From assembly GCA_902462155.1 (NCBI GenBank), contig CABQAQ010000003.1, forward strand, positions 62,001 to 126,000: a stretch of DNA of 64,000 nucleotides, given 5' to 3'. The notes under the pieces are model-generated. The model was not told where the DNA came from. It was given only the letters and a program-made list of their open reading frames with translations, and ran no database searches. This document shows positions 54,735 through 64,000 of this stretch, piece after piece; position 1 is the stretch's first letter; every line of letters begins with the position of its first letter. Position numbers and translations under genes: made by a program. The stretch is from an uncultured bacterium. GTDB taxonomy: Bacteria; Cyanobacteriota; Vampirovibrionia; Gastranaerophilales; Gastranaerophilaceae.

Positions 54735-54763
54735 TTGAAACATCTCTATTCGTGGTGTAAAAT
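54735..54763 (+). promoter_or_regulatory. Sigma-70-type promoter of clpC
   Basis: TTGAAA (54735-54740), 17-base spacer, TAAAAT (54758-54763) with TG immediately before the -10 region, 42 bases before the clpC start. The ribosome binding site TTTAGGAGAATATAT follows. Confidence 0.6.
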
Positions 54764-54804
54764 AAATTTATAAAATAAATAGAGTTTTATTTAGGAGAAT
54801 ATAT

Positions 54805-57282
54805 ATGTTTGAACGCTTTACCGAAAAAGCTATAAAGGTAATAATGTTAGCACAAGAGGAGGCAAGGAGATTAGGCCATAATTTTGTAGGAACAGAACAA
54901 GTACTCTTAGGCCTTATAGGTGAAAGTACAGGAGTTGGAGCGAAATCATTAAAAGCAATGGGAGTAACTTTAAAAGATGCTCGTGCAGAAGTAGAAAAAA
55001 TAATAGGTAGAGGTTCAGGATTTGTAGCGGTAGAGATACCATTTACACCAAGAGCTAAGAGAGTATTAGAGTTATCTTGGGATGAAGCAAGACAATTAGG
55101 TCATAATTATATAGGGACAGAGCATTTACTTCTTGGATTAATAAGAGAAGGAGAAGGAGTAGCAGCTCGTGTACTTGAGAATTTAGGAGTAGATTTAAAT
55201 AAACTAAGAGCAAATATAATAAAAATGCTCGGAGAAACTAAGACGACACAAACAGCTACAGCAGGAAGTGGAGCAACCGGTGGTAAGACAAAGACTCCTA
55301 GTTTAGATGAGTTTGGAACAGATCTTACTTTAGCTGCACAAGAACAGAGGTTAGATCCGGTTGTAGGGCGAGAAAAAGAAATAGAAAGAGTAGTACAGAT
55401 CTTAGCAAGAAGGACAAAAAACAATCCGGTATTGATAGGAGAACCTGGTGTAGGTAAAACAGCAGTAGCACAAGGTTTAGCTATAAGGATAGTTAATTCG
55501 GAAGTGCCTGATATTTTAGAATCGAAAAAGATTATTCAACTTGATATGGGACTTTTAATAGCAGGAACAAAATATCGAGGAGAATTTGAAGAACGTCTAA
55601 AGAAAATTATGGACGAAATAAGACAAGCGGGTAATATTATTTTAGTAATAGATGAAATGCATACTTTAATAGGTGCAGGAGCCGCAGAAGGAGCTATTGA
55701 TGCCGCTAATATATTAAAGCCTGCTTTATCACGTGGAGAAATACAGGTAATAGGAGCTACAACGTTAGATGAATATCGTAAACACGTAGAAAAAGATTCT
55801 GCATTAGAACGTAGATTCCAGCCGGTATTGATAGATGAACCTTCGGTTGAAGATACAATTCAGATAATAAGAGGATTAAAATCTAAATATGAAGAACATC
55901 ATAAGCTAATAATTTCTGATGAGGCAATTGTGTCAGCTGCAGAATTAGCTAATAAATATATTACAGATAGATTTTTGCCTGATAAAGCTATTGATATTAT
56001 AGATGAAGCAAGTTCAAAGGTAAGGTTAAATATGAGTTCGTTACCACCAGAAGGTAAAGAACTGGAAAAAGAATTAAAACAAATAATAAAATCAAAAGAG
56101 GAAGCTATACGCAATCAAGAATTTGAGTTAGCTTCACAATTAAGAGAAGACGAGGCAGATTTAAAAGAAAGAATTAGAGAATTATCTCAAAATTGGAAAG
56201 ATATTAACGAGGCAAATAAGCCAACGGTTACACCGGAACAAGTTGCTGAAGTTGTAAGCACTATGACAGGTATACCAACAACAAAGATTACAGAGGGTGA
56301 AAGTCAGAAACTATTGAAACTAGAATCTACTCTTCACGATAGAGTTATAGGCCAAGATCAGGCTGTAGTGGCTTTATCTAAAGCTATAAGACGAGCTAGA
56401 GTAGGATTAAAGAGTCCAAATAGACCAATAGGTAGTTTTATATTTTCAGGTCCGACAGGTGTTGGTAAGACTGAATTAGCTAAGGCATTAGCGGAAGCTA
56501 TTTTTGGATCAGAAGACAATATGATACGTGTTGACATGTCAGAATTTATGGAAAAACATTCTACTTCTAAGCTTATCGGATCACCTCCAGGGTATGTTGG
56601 GTATGATGAAGGCGGTAACTTGACTGAAACTATAAGGAAAAAACCTTATTCTGTTATTTTATTTGATGAAATAGAAAAAGCACATCCAGATGTTTTCAAT
56701 ATTATGTTGCAGATTTTAGATGATGGTCGATTAACTGATTCTAAGGGTAGATATGTTAATTTTAAAAATACTATAATCATTATGACAAGCAATGTTGGGG
56801 CTAGTATGATAACATCTACTTCTAAGTTAGGTTTTTCTGTCGCTTCAGAAGAAAGCAAGGATAAATACGATCATTTAAAAGATACTGTTATGGAAGAGAT
56901 GAAAAAGTCTTTTAGACCTGAATTCTTAAACAGAATAGACGATATTATTGTATTTGCTCATTTAAGTAAGGCTGAAATACGTCAGATTGTTGATCTTATG
57001 TTAAATGATTTATTTAAGCGATTAAAAGATAAAGAATTTGAAATAGAAGTAGCAGATGAAGTAAAAGATTATTTAGCAAATGAAGGTTATTCAGAAGCTT
57101 ATGGGGCAAGACCATTAAGACGACTTATCCAGAAAAAAATAGAAGATGGTTTAGCTGAGGAAATTTTAATGGGAGCTTATGCACCAAAAGACAAATTAAT
57201 TTTGAAGTTGCAAGATAATAAAATTGTTTTTGAAAAAGCTAAAGCTTCTGAAAATACTGATAATACTATTTCAGCATCTTAA
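54805..57282 (+). CDS. clpC: ATP-dependent Clp protease ATP-binding subunit ClpC
   Basis: An 825-residue Hsp100 unfoldase. The N domain has two repeats (FTEKAIKVIMLAQEEARRLGHN and similar, about 1-145). AAA domain 1 has Walker A GEPGVGKT (212-219) and IDEMHTLIGAGAAEG. A UVR-type middle domain lies about 418-456 (KSKEEAIRNQEFELASQLRE). AAA domain 2 has Walker A GPTGVGKT (549-556) and VILFDEIEKAHPDVF. The C-terminal sensor-2 is GARPLRRLIQKKI. The middle domain distinguishes it from ClpB, and it partners with ClpP. First half uses A-ending and second half T-ending synonymous codons. Confidence 0.97.
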   Translation: MFERFTEKAIKVIMLAQEEARRLGHNFVGTEQVLLGLIGESTGVGAKSLKAMGVTLKDARAEVEKIIGRGSGFVAVEIPFTPRAKRVLELSWDEARQLGHNYIGTEHLLLGLIREGEGVAARVLENLGVDLNKLRANIIKMLGETKTTQTATAGSGATGGKTKTPSLDEFGTDLTLAAQEQRLDPVVGREKEIERVVQILARRTKNNPVLIGEPGVGKTAVAQGLAIRIVNSEVPDILESKKIIQLDMGLLIAGTKYRGEFEERLKKIMDEIRQAGNIILVIDEMHTLIGAGAAEGAIDAANILKPALSRGEIQVIGATTLDEYRKHVEKDSALERRFQPVLIDEPSVEDTIQIIRGLKSKYEEHHKLIISDEAIVSAAELANKYITDRFLPDKAIDIIDEASSKVRLNMSSLPPEGKELEKELKQIIKSKEEAIRNQEFELASQLREDEADLKERIRELSQNWKDINEANKPTVTPEQVAEVVSTMTGIPTTKITEGESQKLLKLESTLHDRVIGQDQAVVALSKAIRRARVGLKSPNRPIGSFIFSGPTGVGKTELAKALAEAIFGSEDNMIRVDMSEFMEKHSTSKLIGSPPGYVGYDEGGNLTETIRKKPYSVILFDEIEKAHPDVFNIMLQILDDGRLTDSKGRYVNFKNTIIIMTSNVGASMITSTSKLGFSVASEESKDKYDHLKDTVMEEMKKSFRPEFLNRIDDIIVFAHLSKAEIRQIVDLMLNDLFKRLKDKEFEIEVADEVKDYLANEGYSEAYGARPLRRLIQKKIEDGLAEEILMGAYAPKDKLILKLQDNKIVFEKAKASENTDNTISAS

Positions 57283-57297
57283 ATTTAATAATTCTTT

Positions 57298-57341
57298 AAG
57301 TAACGCAAGAAAATTTTATATAAAATTTTCTTGCGTTACTT
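57298..57341 (+). terminator. Intrinsic terminator after clpC
   Basis: Perfect 21-base arms (57298-57318 and 57321-57341, AAGTAACGCAAGAAAATTTTA and complement) around a 2-base loop, followed by TATGTTTAAAAAT. Only 16 bases after the clpC stop. Confidence 0.85.
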
Positions 57342-57403
57342 ATGTTTAAAAATATTTAAAAATGTTTGTTCTATTTAATAATTAGGTATATAATTAAAGA
57401 ATA

Positions 57404-60400
57404 ATGCTTAAGAGTAAATTTTTGATTATTATAATTATTTTATTATTAACTGTCTTCTTTATTCTTGAAGTAAGCTTTTTATTTATTTTACCAAAAGTTT
57501 TTTATTCTAAACATTTAGATTCTAAAATTGTTAGTTTGTTAGAGTTAAAAACAAACTTAGATGTAAATATAAAAAATTTAAAAATTAAATCATATCCTGA
57601 TTTTTCTATATTATTTTCTGGGGATAAATTAATACTTGAAGATAAAAAAGTTAATGGAAAAATAAGTTTAGAAAAATTTAGTTTAAAATTTTCTTTAATG
57701 CCATTAATTTATAAAAGGCTAAATATACAAGAGTTTAGATCTTTAAATTTAGATATCTTTATTTCTAGGAATAGGGATGGAAATTTTAGTTTTGCTAATC
57801 TTAAATTAGGACATTCAAATAGCATTAAACCCTCTTTTAATAAAATGTTTTTTGCTCTTAATAATTATAGCTTGTTTTTTGAGGATTCTCTATTAAATAA
57901 AAAAATAACCTTTGTTGGAGATAAATTTCTGATAAATAGATTAGTTTTAAATAAATTTATTGATCTTGAATTTAAAGGGGCTTTATTTTCTGATAATGTT
58001 AAAAGTGATCTTAGTTTTAATATTAAATCTCCATTATCTGAATTTAAAAAAGAAGATATAAAAAATATAGATATTAATGGTAGTATTAACAATCTGAATC
58101 TTTCATATTTTACTGATTACTTTCATTTTTATAAAAATATAAAATTAGTAAAAGGTAACTTGCATTCTTTTATAATAAATACAACTTCTAAAAATAATAT
58201 AAAAAGTATCAGCTCTGATATAAGTATAAGTGATTTAAATATAATTACAGATAAGAATATTAATTTTATCCAAATTAATGAATTAGCAAAATTATCAATT
58301 AAGTCTGATATTAAAGATAAAGATTTTATTATTAAAGATGCTCAATATAAATCAATAAATCAAGATATTAGTTTAAAAGGATCAATAAATAATTTTTTAT
58401 CCCATCCCAAATTAGATCTTGTTGTAAATATAAAAGATTCAAAGATCCAAGATATTTTAAAAATTGTTCCTGTTCAATTTGGTAAATACTATGTAGAAGC
58501 AATAGAAAAGACAAAGAAATATGGTTTATATGGGGATATAAAAGCAAAACTAAATATAAAGAATAATTATCGTAAGCCGGATATATACGGTGAAGTAGAA
58601 GGTAAAAATGTATATGTAAAGAAGCCATTTAAAAATGTACCAAATGCAAATATAACTGTGAAATTTGTAGGTAAAGGAATTAATATATTTGCAAAAGTAT
58701 ATTCTTCTAAAGATCAGTGGGTAAATATTAATGGTAAAGGAAATTTATATAATACAAAAAATAGTAAATATATTATAACTTCTACATCAAAAGTTGATTT
58801 ATCAAAAGCAATGTTTACATTGATTCCTGTAAGAGATGTTATTCAGTTTTCTTTAGGACCATTACCTTATATGGAACTTTCAGGTATAGGTAATATTTCT
58901 CTTGATGTAGAAGGTTCGAAGAAAAAGGCTAAATTAAATGGTAAATTTAATTTTTATGATACCAAAGCTAGGTATAAGGGTATTAACTTAACTTTAGAAA
59001 ATGGAGCTGGTGTTATTGATTTTGATGATTATGACATTAATTTCAAGACATATAAAGCTAAAGCTTTTAATAAAAATGTAAGTATATATGGTAAAGCAAG
59101 CACAATAGGGGATATTGATTTTATTTCTGAAATTAAAGACATTGATATTAAATATCTTATGGAGTTATTAAAAACAAGTCCATTATTAAAAGATCAGCTT
59201 GAATATGTAAAGCAGATAGATTCTATTTCCGGTATTACAGACTTTAAGCTTAATTTAAAAGGTAAAGTTAATACAATAGATAGTTCTGATTTTGTAAATG
59301 ATCTTATACCAAGTATAAGTTTTAATTTAAAAGATGTGGCGTGTAAATTAAAATTAATTAATACACCTTTAAAAAAGATAAAAGGTTCATTCAAGTTTGA
59401 GAATAATAAGAATTTGAATATAAATATATCAGGATTATTAGGTGATTCTTTGTTATTTATAAAAAATAATTCTGATATTAATAAAGGAAATGTTATTATT
59501 CAATCAAAGTATTTTAAATTAAATGATGCTCTTAGTTTATTAGATGATGAAATTGATATATTACCTAAAAATAAGCTTAAGATAAAATCATTTAATTTTT
59601 TTAAGAACACATTTGATCTTTATATAAATTATAAAGGTAAGCTCAATGAATTTAATTTTAATAACGTAATAGCAAAAATTATTTTTCATCCAAATGAATT
59701 GAGAAATAGTAAGAAAATTAATATATATGATGGTGTAATTAATATAAAAAATAATAATGTTTATCTGGATAATATAAAAATTAATTTTTATAATTCAATT
59801 GCAAAAATAGAAGGTAGTATATTAAAAATAAGCGATAAAAAACCTAAGATTAATATTAAATTAAATTGTAATGATTTTGATTTAAAAATATTGAATGACC
59901 TTAAAGATTTAGAATGTATGCTGGGGCAATTTAAAAAAATTTTTAGTGTCTATGAAAATTTTAGTGGTTTTGCAAATATAAATGCAAATTATAAAGAAGA
60001 TAAGTTAAATGCGGATATTAAGCTTAAAAATGCACATTTTAATCATAATAAATTAAAGTTCCCTGTAGATTTAGAATCAGGTACAATAAGTGTAAATAGG
60101 GATAAAGTTTATCTAGCCTCATTTGTAGGTCAACTAGATAATACCCCGTTTTTTTTAGATGCACAGGTAAATAATATATTTTATAATCCGAAAGTTAAAG
60201 GTTATACGACTTTAAAAATTTCAGACTCTTTATTAGATAGTAGATTTAATTCTATGTTTGTATATCCAATAAAAGTCAAAGGAGATGTGAACTTACAAGC
60301 AAATTTTGAAATAGAAAATGATAGCTTGAAAATAAAACCGTTAATAAAGCTAAACCAAGGAGCTGATGTATCATATAAGGGGTCAAATTTTGGTGATGAG

Positions 60401-61900
60401 CAAAATTTAAGAGAAGTTTCTTCAGATATTTTTCTTAAAGATAACTTAGTTAAAATTAATAATCTCAAATATACAAAATACATAGCCTCTCAAAATAAAA
60501 TATTAAACCCGATAGATGTATTTACGCTAAATGGTAAGGTTATAAAACAACCTGACAATAAAGTTTTTTTAGATACTATAAAAATAGTTACACAATCACC
60601 TGTAAATGTAAGGTTGCTTAATATTATATTTAAAAAATCTATATTGAAAGAAGGTAATTTTAATTGTAATTTAGTATTAAATGGGGATATATTAAAACCA
60701 AAAGTAAAGGGTGTATTTAGACTTAATAATGCAAATATGCCTATATATAATTCTGTACTTAATGATTTAGATCTGGATTTTCAAGATAAAGAAATAATTT
60801 TAAAAGCAAATGGATTAATTTTAGATTCTAGTATAAAAGTAAACACAAAAATAAATAATAGTTTTATAGATCCAATAATATTAAGTGATCTTGATGTAGA
60901 AATAGATAAGCTTAATTTAGATAATACAATAGATTTTATATCGAAATTACAACCGAAAAAGGCTTCAACAACATTAATATCATCATTTAATGATAGCCAA
61001 CCAAAAATCGATTATGAAATAAATTCGCTATTAATAAAGAATGCGAAAATAAAATCCAGAGATATAATATTAAATGGAACATTAGCAAATAATTTTATAG
61101 CCAAAATGGATTTAGATAAACAAGGTGTTTTAAATATTAATGAGTTATCATTTGATGTAGTACAAGGTAAAGTTAAAGGTGAGGCTAGCTATGATTTTAA
61201 TACAACAGAAATTATAGCGAACTTAAAGGCAGAAGGTGTTGATTCTACACAGTGTGCAAAAGCTTTATTTGATATAGAAAATCAGATTTATGGTAAAGTC
61301 AACGGAAAAATTAATTTAAAGACAAAAGGAGAAACAGAAGAAATCAGATTAAAGAATTTGTCAGGTGATGTAGAGTTTGAGATAAAAGATGGAAAATTAC
61401 CAAAATTGGGTTCATTAGAATATCTTCTTAAAGCAGGTAATGTAATAAAGAGCGGAATAACAGGATTAACAGCAAATAGTATTATTGATTTATTAGTTCC
61501 TATAAATAGTGGCAGTTTTAATTCTATATCAGGTAAATTCAGATTAAACAATGGGATAGCAGATAATATAGAAATATTATCACACGGTTTATGTTTAAAT
61601 CTTTATTTAAAAGGTAACTATAATTTAATAGATTCGTATGCGAAAATGGAAGTATTCGGTCAATTATTACCCGGAGCAACATCTATTTTAGGTCCAATAG
61701 GAAACGCATCTATAAACTCATTTTTCTTAACAATACCAAAAATAAATATAAAAGAATCAGGAATATTTTTAGAAGATCTGGAAAAGATACCAAATGTTGA
61801 TTATTCAAACAATAAAGGTAATAGATTTTTTAATGTTAAAATAAATGGTGATATAAATGGGAATAAGTATGTAAAATCTTTTGAATGGATAGAAAGATAA
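57404..61900 (+). CDS. Giant AsmA/YhdP-like envelope protein
   Basis: A 1498-residue membrane-anchored protein. One N-terminal membrane helix (about 5-30: LIIIIILLLTVFFILEVSFLF). It is followed by an AsmA-type start (VNIKNLKIKSYPDFSILFSG) and then well over 1000 residues of beta-strand repeats (GSINNFLSHPKLDLVVNI and similar). The C-terminal AsmA-like module has GDVEFEIKDGKLPKLGSLEYL, KAGNVIKSGITGLTANSI, FNSISGKFRLNNGIADNI and GQLLPGATSILGPIG, close to YhdP/YicH. Such proteins form bridge grooves carrying phospholipids between membranes in diderms. It follows the clpC terminator and is 26 bases before a HAD phosphatase gene. Codons shift from T-ending early to A-ending late in the gene. Confidence 0.87.
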   Translation: MLKSKFLIIIIILLLTVFFILEVSFLFILPKVFYSKHLDSKIVSLLELKTNLDVNIKNLKIKSYPDFSILFSGDKLILEDKKVNGKISLEKFSLKFSLMPLIYKRLNIQEFRSLNLDIFISRNRDGNFSFANLKLGHSNSIKPSFNKMFFALNNYSLFFEDSLLNKKITFVGDKFLINRLVLNKFIDLEFKGALFSDNVKSDLSFNIKSPLSEFKKEDIKNIDINGSINNLNLSYFTDYFHFYKNIKLVKGNLHSFIINTTSKNNIKSISSDISISDLNIITDKNINFIQINELAKLSIKSDIKDKDFIIKDAQYKSINQDISLKGSINNFLSHPKLDLVVNIKDSKIQDILKIVPVQFGKYYVEAIEKTKKYGLYGDIKAKLNIKNNYRKPDIYGEVEGKNVYVKKPFKNVPNANITVKFVGKGINIFAKVYSSKDQWVNINGKGNLYNTKNSKYIITSTSKVDLSKAMFTLIPVRDVIQFSLGPLPYMELSGIGNISLDVEGSKKKAKLNGKFNFYDTKARYKGINLTLENGAGVIDFDDYDINFKTYKAKAFNKNVSIYGKASTIGDIDFISEIKDIDIKYLMELLKTSPLLKDQLEYVKQIDSISGITDFKLNLKGKVNTIDSSDFVNDLIPSISFNLKDVACKLKLINTPLKKIKGSFKFENNKNLNINISGLLGDSLLFIKNNSDINKGNVIIQSKYFKLNDALSLLDDEIDILPKNKLKIKSFNFFKNTFDLYINYKGKLNEFNFNNVIAKIIFHPNELRNSKKINIYDGVINIKNNNVYLDNIKINFYNSIAKIEGSILKISDKKPKINIKLNCNDFDLKILNDLKDLECMLGQFKKIFSVYENFSGFANINANYKEDKLNADIKLKNAHFNHNKLKFPVDLESGTISVNRDKVYLASFVGQLDNTPFFLDAQVNNIFYNPKVKGYTTLKISDSLLDSRFNSMFVYPIKVKGDVNLQANFEIENDSLKIKPLIKLNQGADVSYKGSNFGDEQNLREVSSDIFLKDNLVKINNLKYTKYIASQNKILNPIDVFTLNGKVIKQPDNKVFLDTIKIVTQSPVNVRLLNIIFKKSILKEGNFNCNLVLNGDILKPKVKGVFRLNNANMPIYNSVLNDLDLDFQDKEIILKANGLILDSSIKVNTKINNSFIDPIILSDLDVEIDKLNLDNTIDFISKLQPKKASTTLISSFNDSQPKIDYEINSLLIKNAKIKSRDIILNGTLANNFIAKMDLDKQGVLNINELSFDVVQGKVKGEASYDFNTTEIIANLKAEGVDSTQCAKALFDIENQIYGKVNGKINLKTKGETEEIRLKNLSGDVEFEIKDGKLPKLGSLEYLLKAGNVIKSGITGLTANSIIDLLVPINSGSFNSISGKFRLNNGIADNIEILSHGLCLNLYLKGNYNLIDSYAKMEVFGQLLPGATSILGPIGNASINSFFLTIPKINIKESGIFLEDLEKIPNVDYSNNKGNRFFNVKINGDINGNKYVKSFEWIER

Positions 61901-61926
61901 GAAAATAATTATTGAGGCAGATAGTA

Positions 61927-62565
61927 ATGAAGATAGAGAAAATAAAATTAGCAGTTTTTGATTTTGATTCAACATTAATGGACGGAGAAACATTAGAATA
62001 TTTAGCGAAAGAGTTTAATATAGAAAAAGAGATGAAGACAATTACACAGAAAGCTATGAGAGGTGAGATCGACTTTTTCGAGAGTTTAATAAAGAGAGTG
62101 AAGTTATTAGAAGGATTAGATATAAAAAAAGTAAATGAAATATGTCATAATCTTCCCTTAGTAAAAGGAGCAAAAGAAGTTATTGATTATTTAAGGAAGA
62201 ATAAGATAAAAGTACTTTGTTTTAGCGGAGGATTTAAAAATGCGTTGGAATATTATAAAAAAGAACTAAAATTAGATGGAGAATTTTCTAATATATTACA
62301 TCAAAGGGATGGTAAATTAACAGGTTTAGTAGGAGGCGAAATGATGTTTTCTACAAGCAAAGGAGATGTATTAAAAAATCTTCAGGATATTCTTGAGGTA
62401 ACAGAAGCCCAGACTCTTGTATGTGGAGATGGGGCAAATGATTTAAGTATGTTTAAATATTCCGAAAATAAAATAGCATTCTGTGCAAAGCCAATATTAC
62501 AAAAAGCTTGTGATTATAATATAAAAGAAAAAGATTTAAATAAAATTATAGAGCTATTTGATTAG
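61927..62565 (+). CDS. HAD phosphatase, SerB-like (phosphoserine phosphatase family)
   Basis: A 212-residue HAD enzyme: motif I FDFDSTLMDGETLEYLAKEF (Asp12, Asp14; cap starts with GE), motif II CFSGGFKNALEYY, motif IV CGDGANDLSMFKYS. The arrangement with DST and the C1 cap fits phosphoserine phosphatase, but other phosphate monoesters are possible. The first in-frame TTG is at 61912; the ATG at 61927 has GAGG at correct distance and gives the usual N-terminus, so it was chosen. Co-transcription with the AsmA-like gene is likely. Confidence 0.88.
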   Translation: MKIEKIKLAVFDFDSTLMDGETLEYLAKEFNIEKEMKTITQKAMRGEIDFFESLIKRVKLLEGLDIKKVNEICHNLPLVKGAKEVIDYLRKNKIKVLCFSGGFKNALEYYKKELKLDGEFSNILHQRDGKLTGLVGGEMMFSTSKGDVLKNLQDILEVTEAQTLVCGDGANDLSMFKYSENKIAFCAKPILQKACDYNIKEKDLNKIIELFD

Positions 62566-62721
62566 AATAGAACAATCAACAATATAATTAAGATTTTGAT
62601 CAAGATTAACAATAGCATAACGTATAACATCGAGATTATTTTGAAGGAAATAATTTTCAAAATAATCCGAAGTAATACAATCAGTTTTAGGTACGGTTAA
62701 AATTTTATGAGATATTTCCAT
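62554..62721 (-). CDS. Possible small protein downstream of glmS
   Basis: A 55-codon reading frame beginning MEISHKILTVPKTDCITSDY and ending YIVDCSILIK. It overlaps the end of the phosphatase gene by 12 bases and begins 19 bases after the glmS stop on the same strand. Sequence complexity looks protein-like, with a mix of polar and hydrophobic residues and no long low-complexity. I see no clear ribosome binding site. It may be a real small gene translated by coupling with glmS, or chance. Confidence 0.4.
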   Translation of the reverse strand: MEISHKILTVPKTDCITSDYFENYFLQNNLDVIRYAIVNLDQNLNYIVDCSILIK

Positions 62722-62740
62722 AAGAGATAGGATTTTCTAG

Positions 62741-64000
62741 TTATTCAACAGTAACAGATTTAGCTAAATTACGAGGTTGATCGACATCTTTGCCTAAGAA
62801 TTCTGCAATGTAATATGACAATAACTGTAACGGAACAACAACAAGAGCAGGAGAAAGTATCTCAGAGATTTTTGGAATAGATAAAACAAAATCAAAAAGA
62901 TCATAAATACTTTTATCCTCAGAAGAAGTAAGAGCAATAAGTTTAGCTCTTCTAGCTTTAGCTTCTTCAGCATTAGAAAGTATTTTGTCATAAACAAGTC
63001 CGGGTATAAGAATAGCTAAGACAGGCATAGTTTCATCTAACATGGCAATAGGCCCGTGTTTAAGTTCACCGGCAGGATAACCTGTAGCATTAATATAGCT
63101 TATTTCTTTTAATTTTAAAGCACCTTCTAAAGCAGTAGGATAATTAATACCACGAGCAATATAAATAAAATCTTTAGTAGATGAGAATTTTCTGGCACAA
63201 GATTTTATATCATCTTGATTATTAAGAACGGACTCAATTTTTGTAGGTAAAGTTAAAAGTTCAGATTTTAAATTAATTAACTCAGAAGGTTCCATAGAAT
63301 TTTTCACTTCAGCTAAATAAATAGCAAATAGATAAAAAGATATTAATTGAGCCATAAAAGATTTAGTAGCGGCAACAGAGACCTCAATACCGGCGTTAAC
63401 AGGGATTAAGCTATCAGCTTCTCTAGCCATAGTAGAATCAGGTCTGTTAGTAATAATCATAATATGAGAATTTTTTTCTTTAGCTTGTCTAATGGCAGTA
63501 AGTGTATCAGCAGTTTCTCCTGATTGAGAAACCCCAATGACTAAAGTATTTTCATCAGTAACAGTTTTTCTATAAATATATTCACTAGAAGCTTCAACAT
63601 CAACAGGGATTTGAGTAAAGCTTTCAATAATATATTTAGCAATCATAGCAGCGTGTAATGATGTACCACAAGCAATAATTTCGAGTCTTTTAAGATTTTT
63701 AATATAATCAGTATTAAGTTTAACTTCATCTAGGCGTATAGGGGATTCAACAGATAATAACTTACCTTGAAGAACATTTCGAACGACATCAGGTTGTTCG
63801 TGAATTTCTTTAAGCATAAAATGTTTAAATCCCATTTTATTAATAGATTGAGGTTCCCAAGGTAGCATTTCTACTTTTTTGTTAATGATATTATGGTTTA
63901 AATCTTGAATAGAAACATCATTTTGAGTAATAGTAGCAATTTCCCCATCAGAGAGATAAATAGCTTTTTTAGTATATTCAATAATAGCCGGTACATCACT
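62741..64000 (-). CDS. glmS: Glucosamine-fructose-6-phosphate aminotransferase, 5' end beyond window
   Basis: The C-terminal 419 residues of GlmS; the glutaminase Cys at the N-terminus lies beyond position 64000. Visible are the tail of the glutaminase domain (VEMLPWEPQSINKMGFKHFMLKEIHEQP is split by an in-frame Met and is not a start), then both SIS isomerase domains: IACGTSLHAAMIAKYI, GVSQSGETADTLTAIRQ, FIYIARGINYPTALEGALKLKEISY, and the C-terminal DVDQPRNLAKSVTVE. It makes glucosamine-6-phosphate for peptidoglycan and lipopolysaccharide. Synonymous sites are T-ending. No glmS ribozyme is visible because the leader is outside the window. Confidence 0.97.
   Translation of the reverse strand, partial: SDVPAIIEYTKKAIYLSDGEIATITQNDVSIQDLNHNIINKKVEMLPWEPQSINKMGFKHFMLKEIHEQPDVVRNVLQGKLLSVESPIRLDEVKLNTDYIKNLKRLEIIACGTSLHAAMIAKYIIESFTQIPVDVEASSEYIYRKTVTDENTLVIGVSQSGETADTLTAIRQAKEKNSHIMIITNRPDSTMAREADSLIPVNAGIEVSVAATKSFMAQLISFYLFAIYLAEVKNSMEPSELINLKSELLTLPTKIESVLNNQDDIKSCARKFSSTKDFIYIARGINYPTALEGALKLKEISYINATGYPAGELKHGPIAMLDETMPVLAILIPGLVYDKILSNAEEAKARRAKLIALTSSEDKSIYDLFDFVLSIPKISEILSPALVVVPLQLLSYYIAEFLGKDVDQPRNLAKSVTVE

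Overview
The window is a 64 kb piece of a very AT-rich bacterial chromosome (standard code; TAA, TAG and TGA all used as stops). Several traits point to a diderm, flagellated relative of Cyanobacteria, most likely a gut-type Vampirovibrionia/Melainabacteria (Gastranaerophilales). These are an S-layer-homology (SLH) surface protein together with OmpH/Skp and AsmA-type envelope proteins, a prepilin with a G^FSLAEV cleavage site, a complete flagellar basal-body/export operon, and a FliW-CsrA pair. No ribosomal RNA or marker search was possible, so the taxonomic call is inference. Most genes are housekeeping; no tRNA, rRNA, CRISPR array or insertion sequence was recognised.

Region by region. 1-0.74 kb: start of an S41/CtpA peptidase, running off the left edge. 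0.9-2.3 kb: CoA-disulfide-reductase/NADH-oxidase-like flavoprotein. 2.6-11.4 kb: NarL-type response regulator and soluble histidine kinase, then flgB-flgC-fliE-fliF-fliG-fliH-fliI on one strand. 11.5-13.6 kb: tightly overlapping minus-strand trio (AP-endonuclease-like TIM barrel, formyltransferase, FluC/CrcB). 13.9-15.1 kb: membrane-anchored beta-lactamase-like protein. 15.3-19.5 kb: lipoprotein-lgt-purH-MFS operon. 19.6-26.1 kb: stand-alone ClpX-type zinc finger, large unknown protein, ruvX, DUF1292, ribF, HAD phosphatase, gatA, ending in a strong terminator. 26.2-32.3 kb: small exported protein, GT9 glycosyltransferase, leuA, purB, sugar-type MFS. 32.3-38.3 kb: AT-rich spacer with simple repeats, pseudopilin, cysteine-rich SLH protein, dCMP deaminase, DUF4127. 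38.3-43.4 kb: pyrimidine phosphorylase, OmpH, solitary DNA methyltransferase, glutamate-cysteine ligase, rsmA. 43.5-47.2 kb: the least ordinary part, with two large orphan genes, one carrying a GC-rich tandem-repeat domain and the other broken by an in-frame TAG. 47.3-64 kb: gapA, TPR protein, etfBA, TPR exported protein, fliW, csrA, TPR protein, clpC, giant AsmA-like protein, serB-like phosphatase, and the 3' two thirds of glmS.

How the genes fit together. The flagellar operon and fliW-csrA form a motility module; the two-component pair at the head of the operon is a likely dedicated regulator. Envelope genes (SLH, OmpH, AsmA-like, lgt, lipoprotein, GT9, S41 peptidase) indicate an outer membrane with an attached surface layer. 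purB, purH, dCMP deaminase, pyrimidine phosphorylase and leuA are dispersed metabolic genes. The best candidates for undescribed biology are the repeat/orphan pair at 43.5-47.2 kb, the cysteine-rich SLH protein, and the ClpX-zinc-finger/unknown-protein pair at 19.6-21.6 kb.
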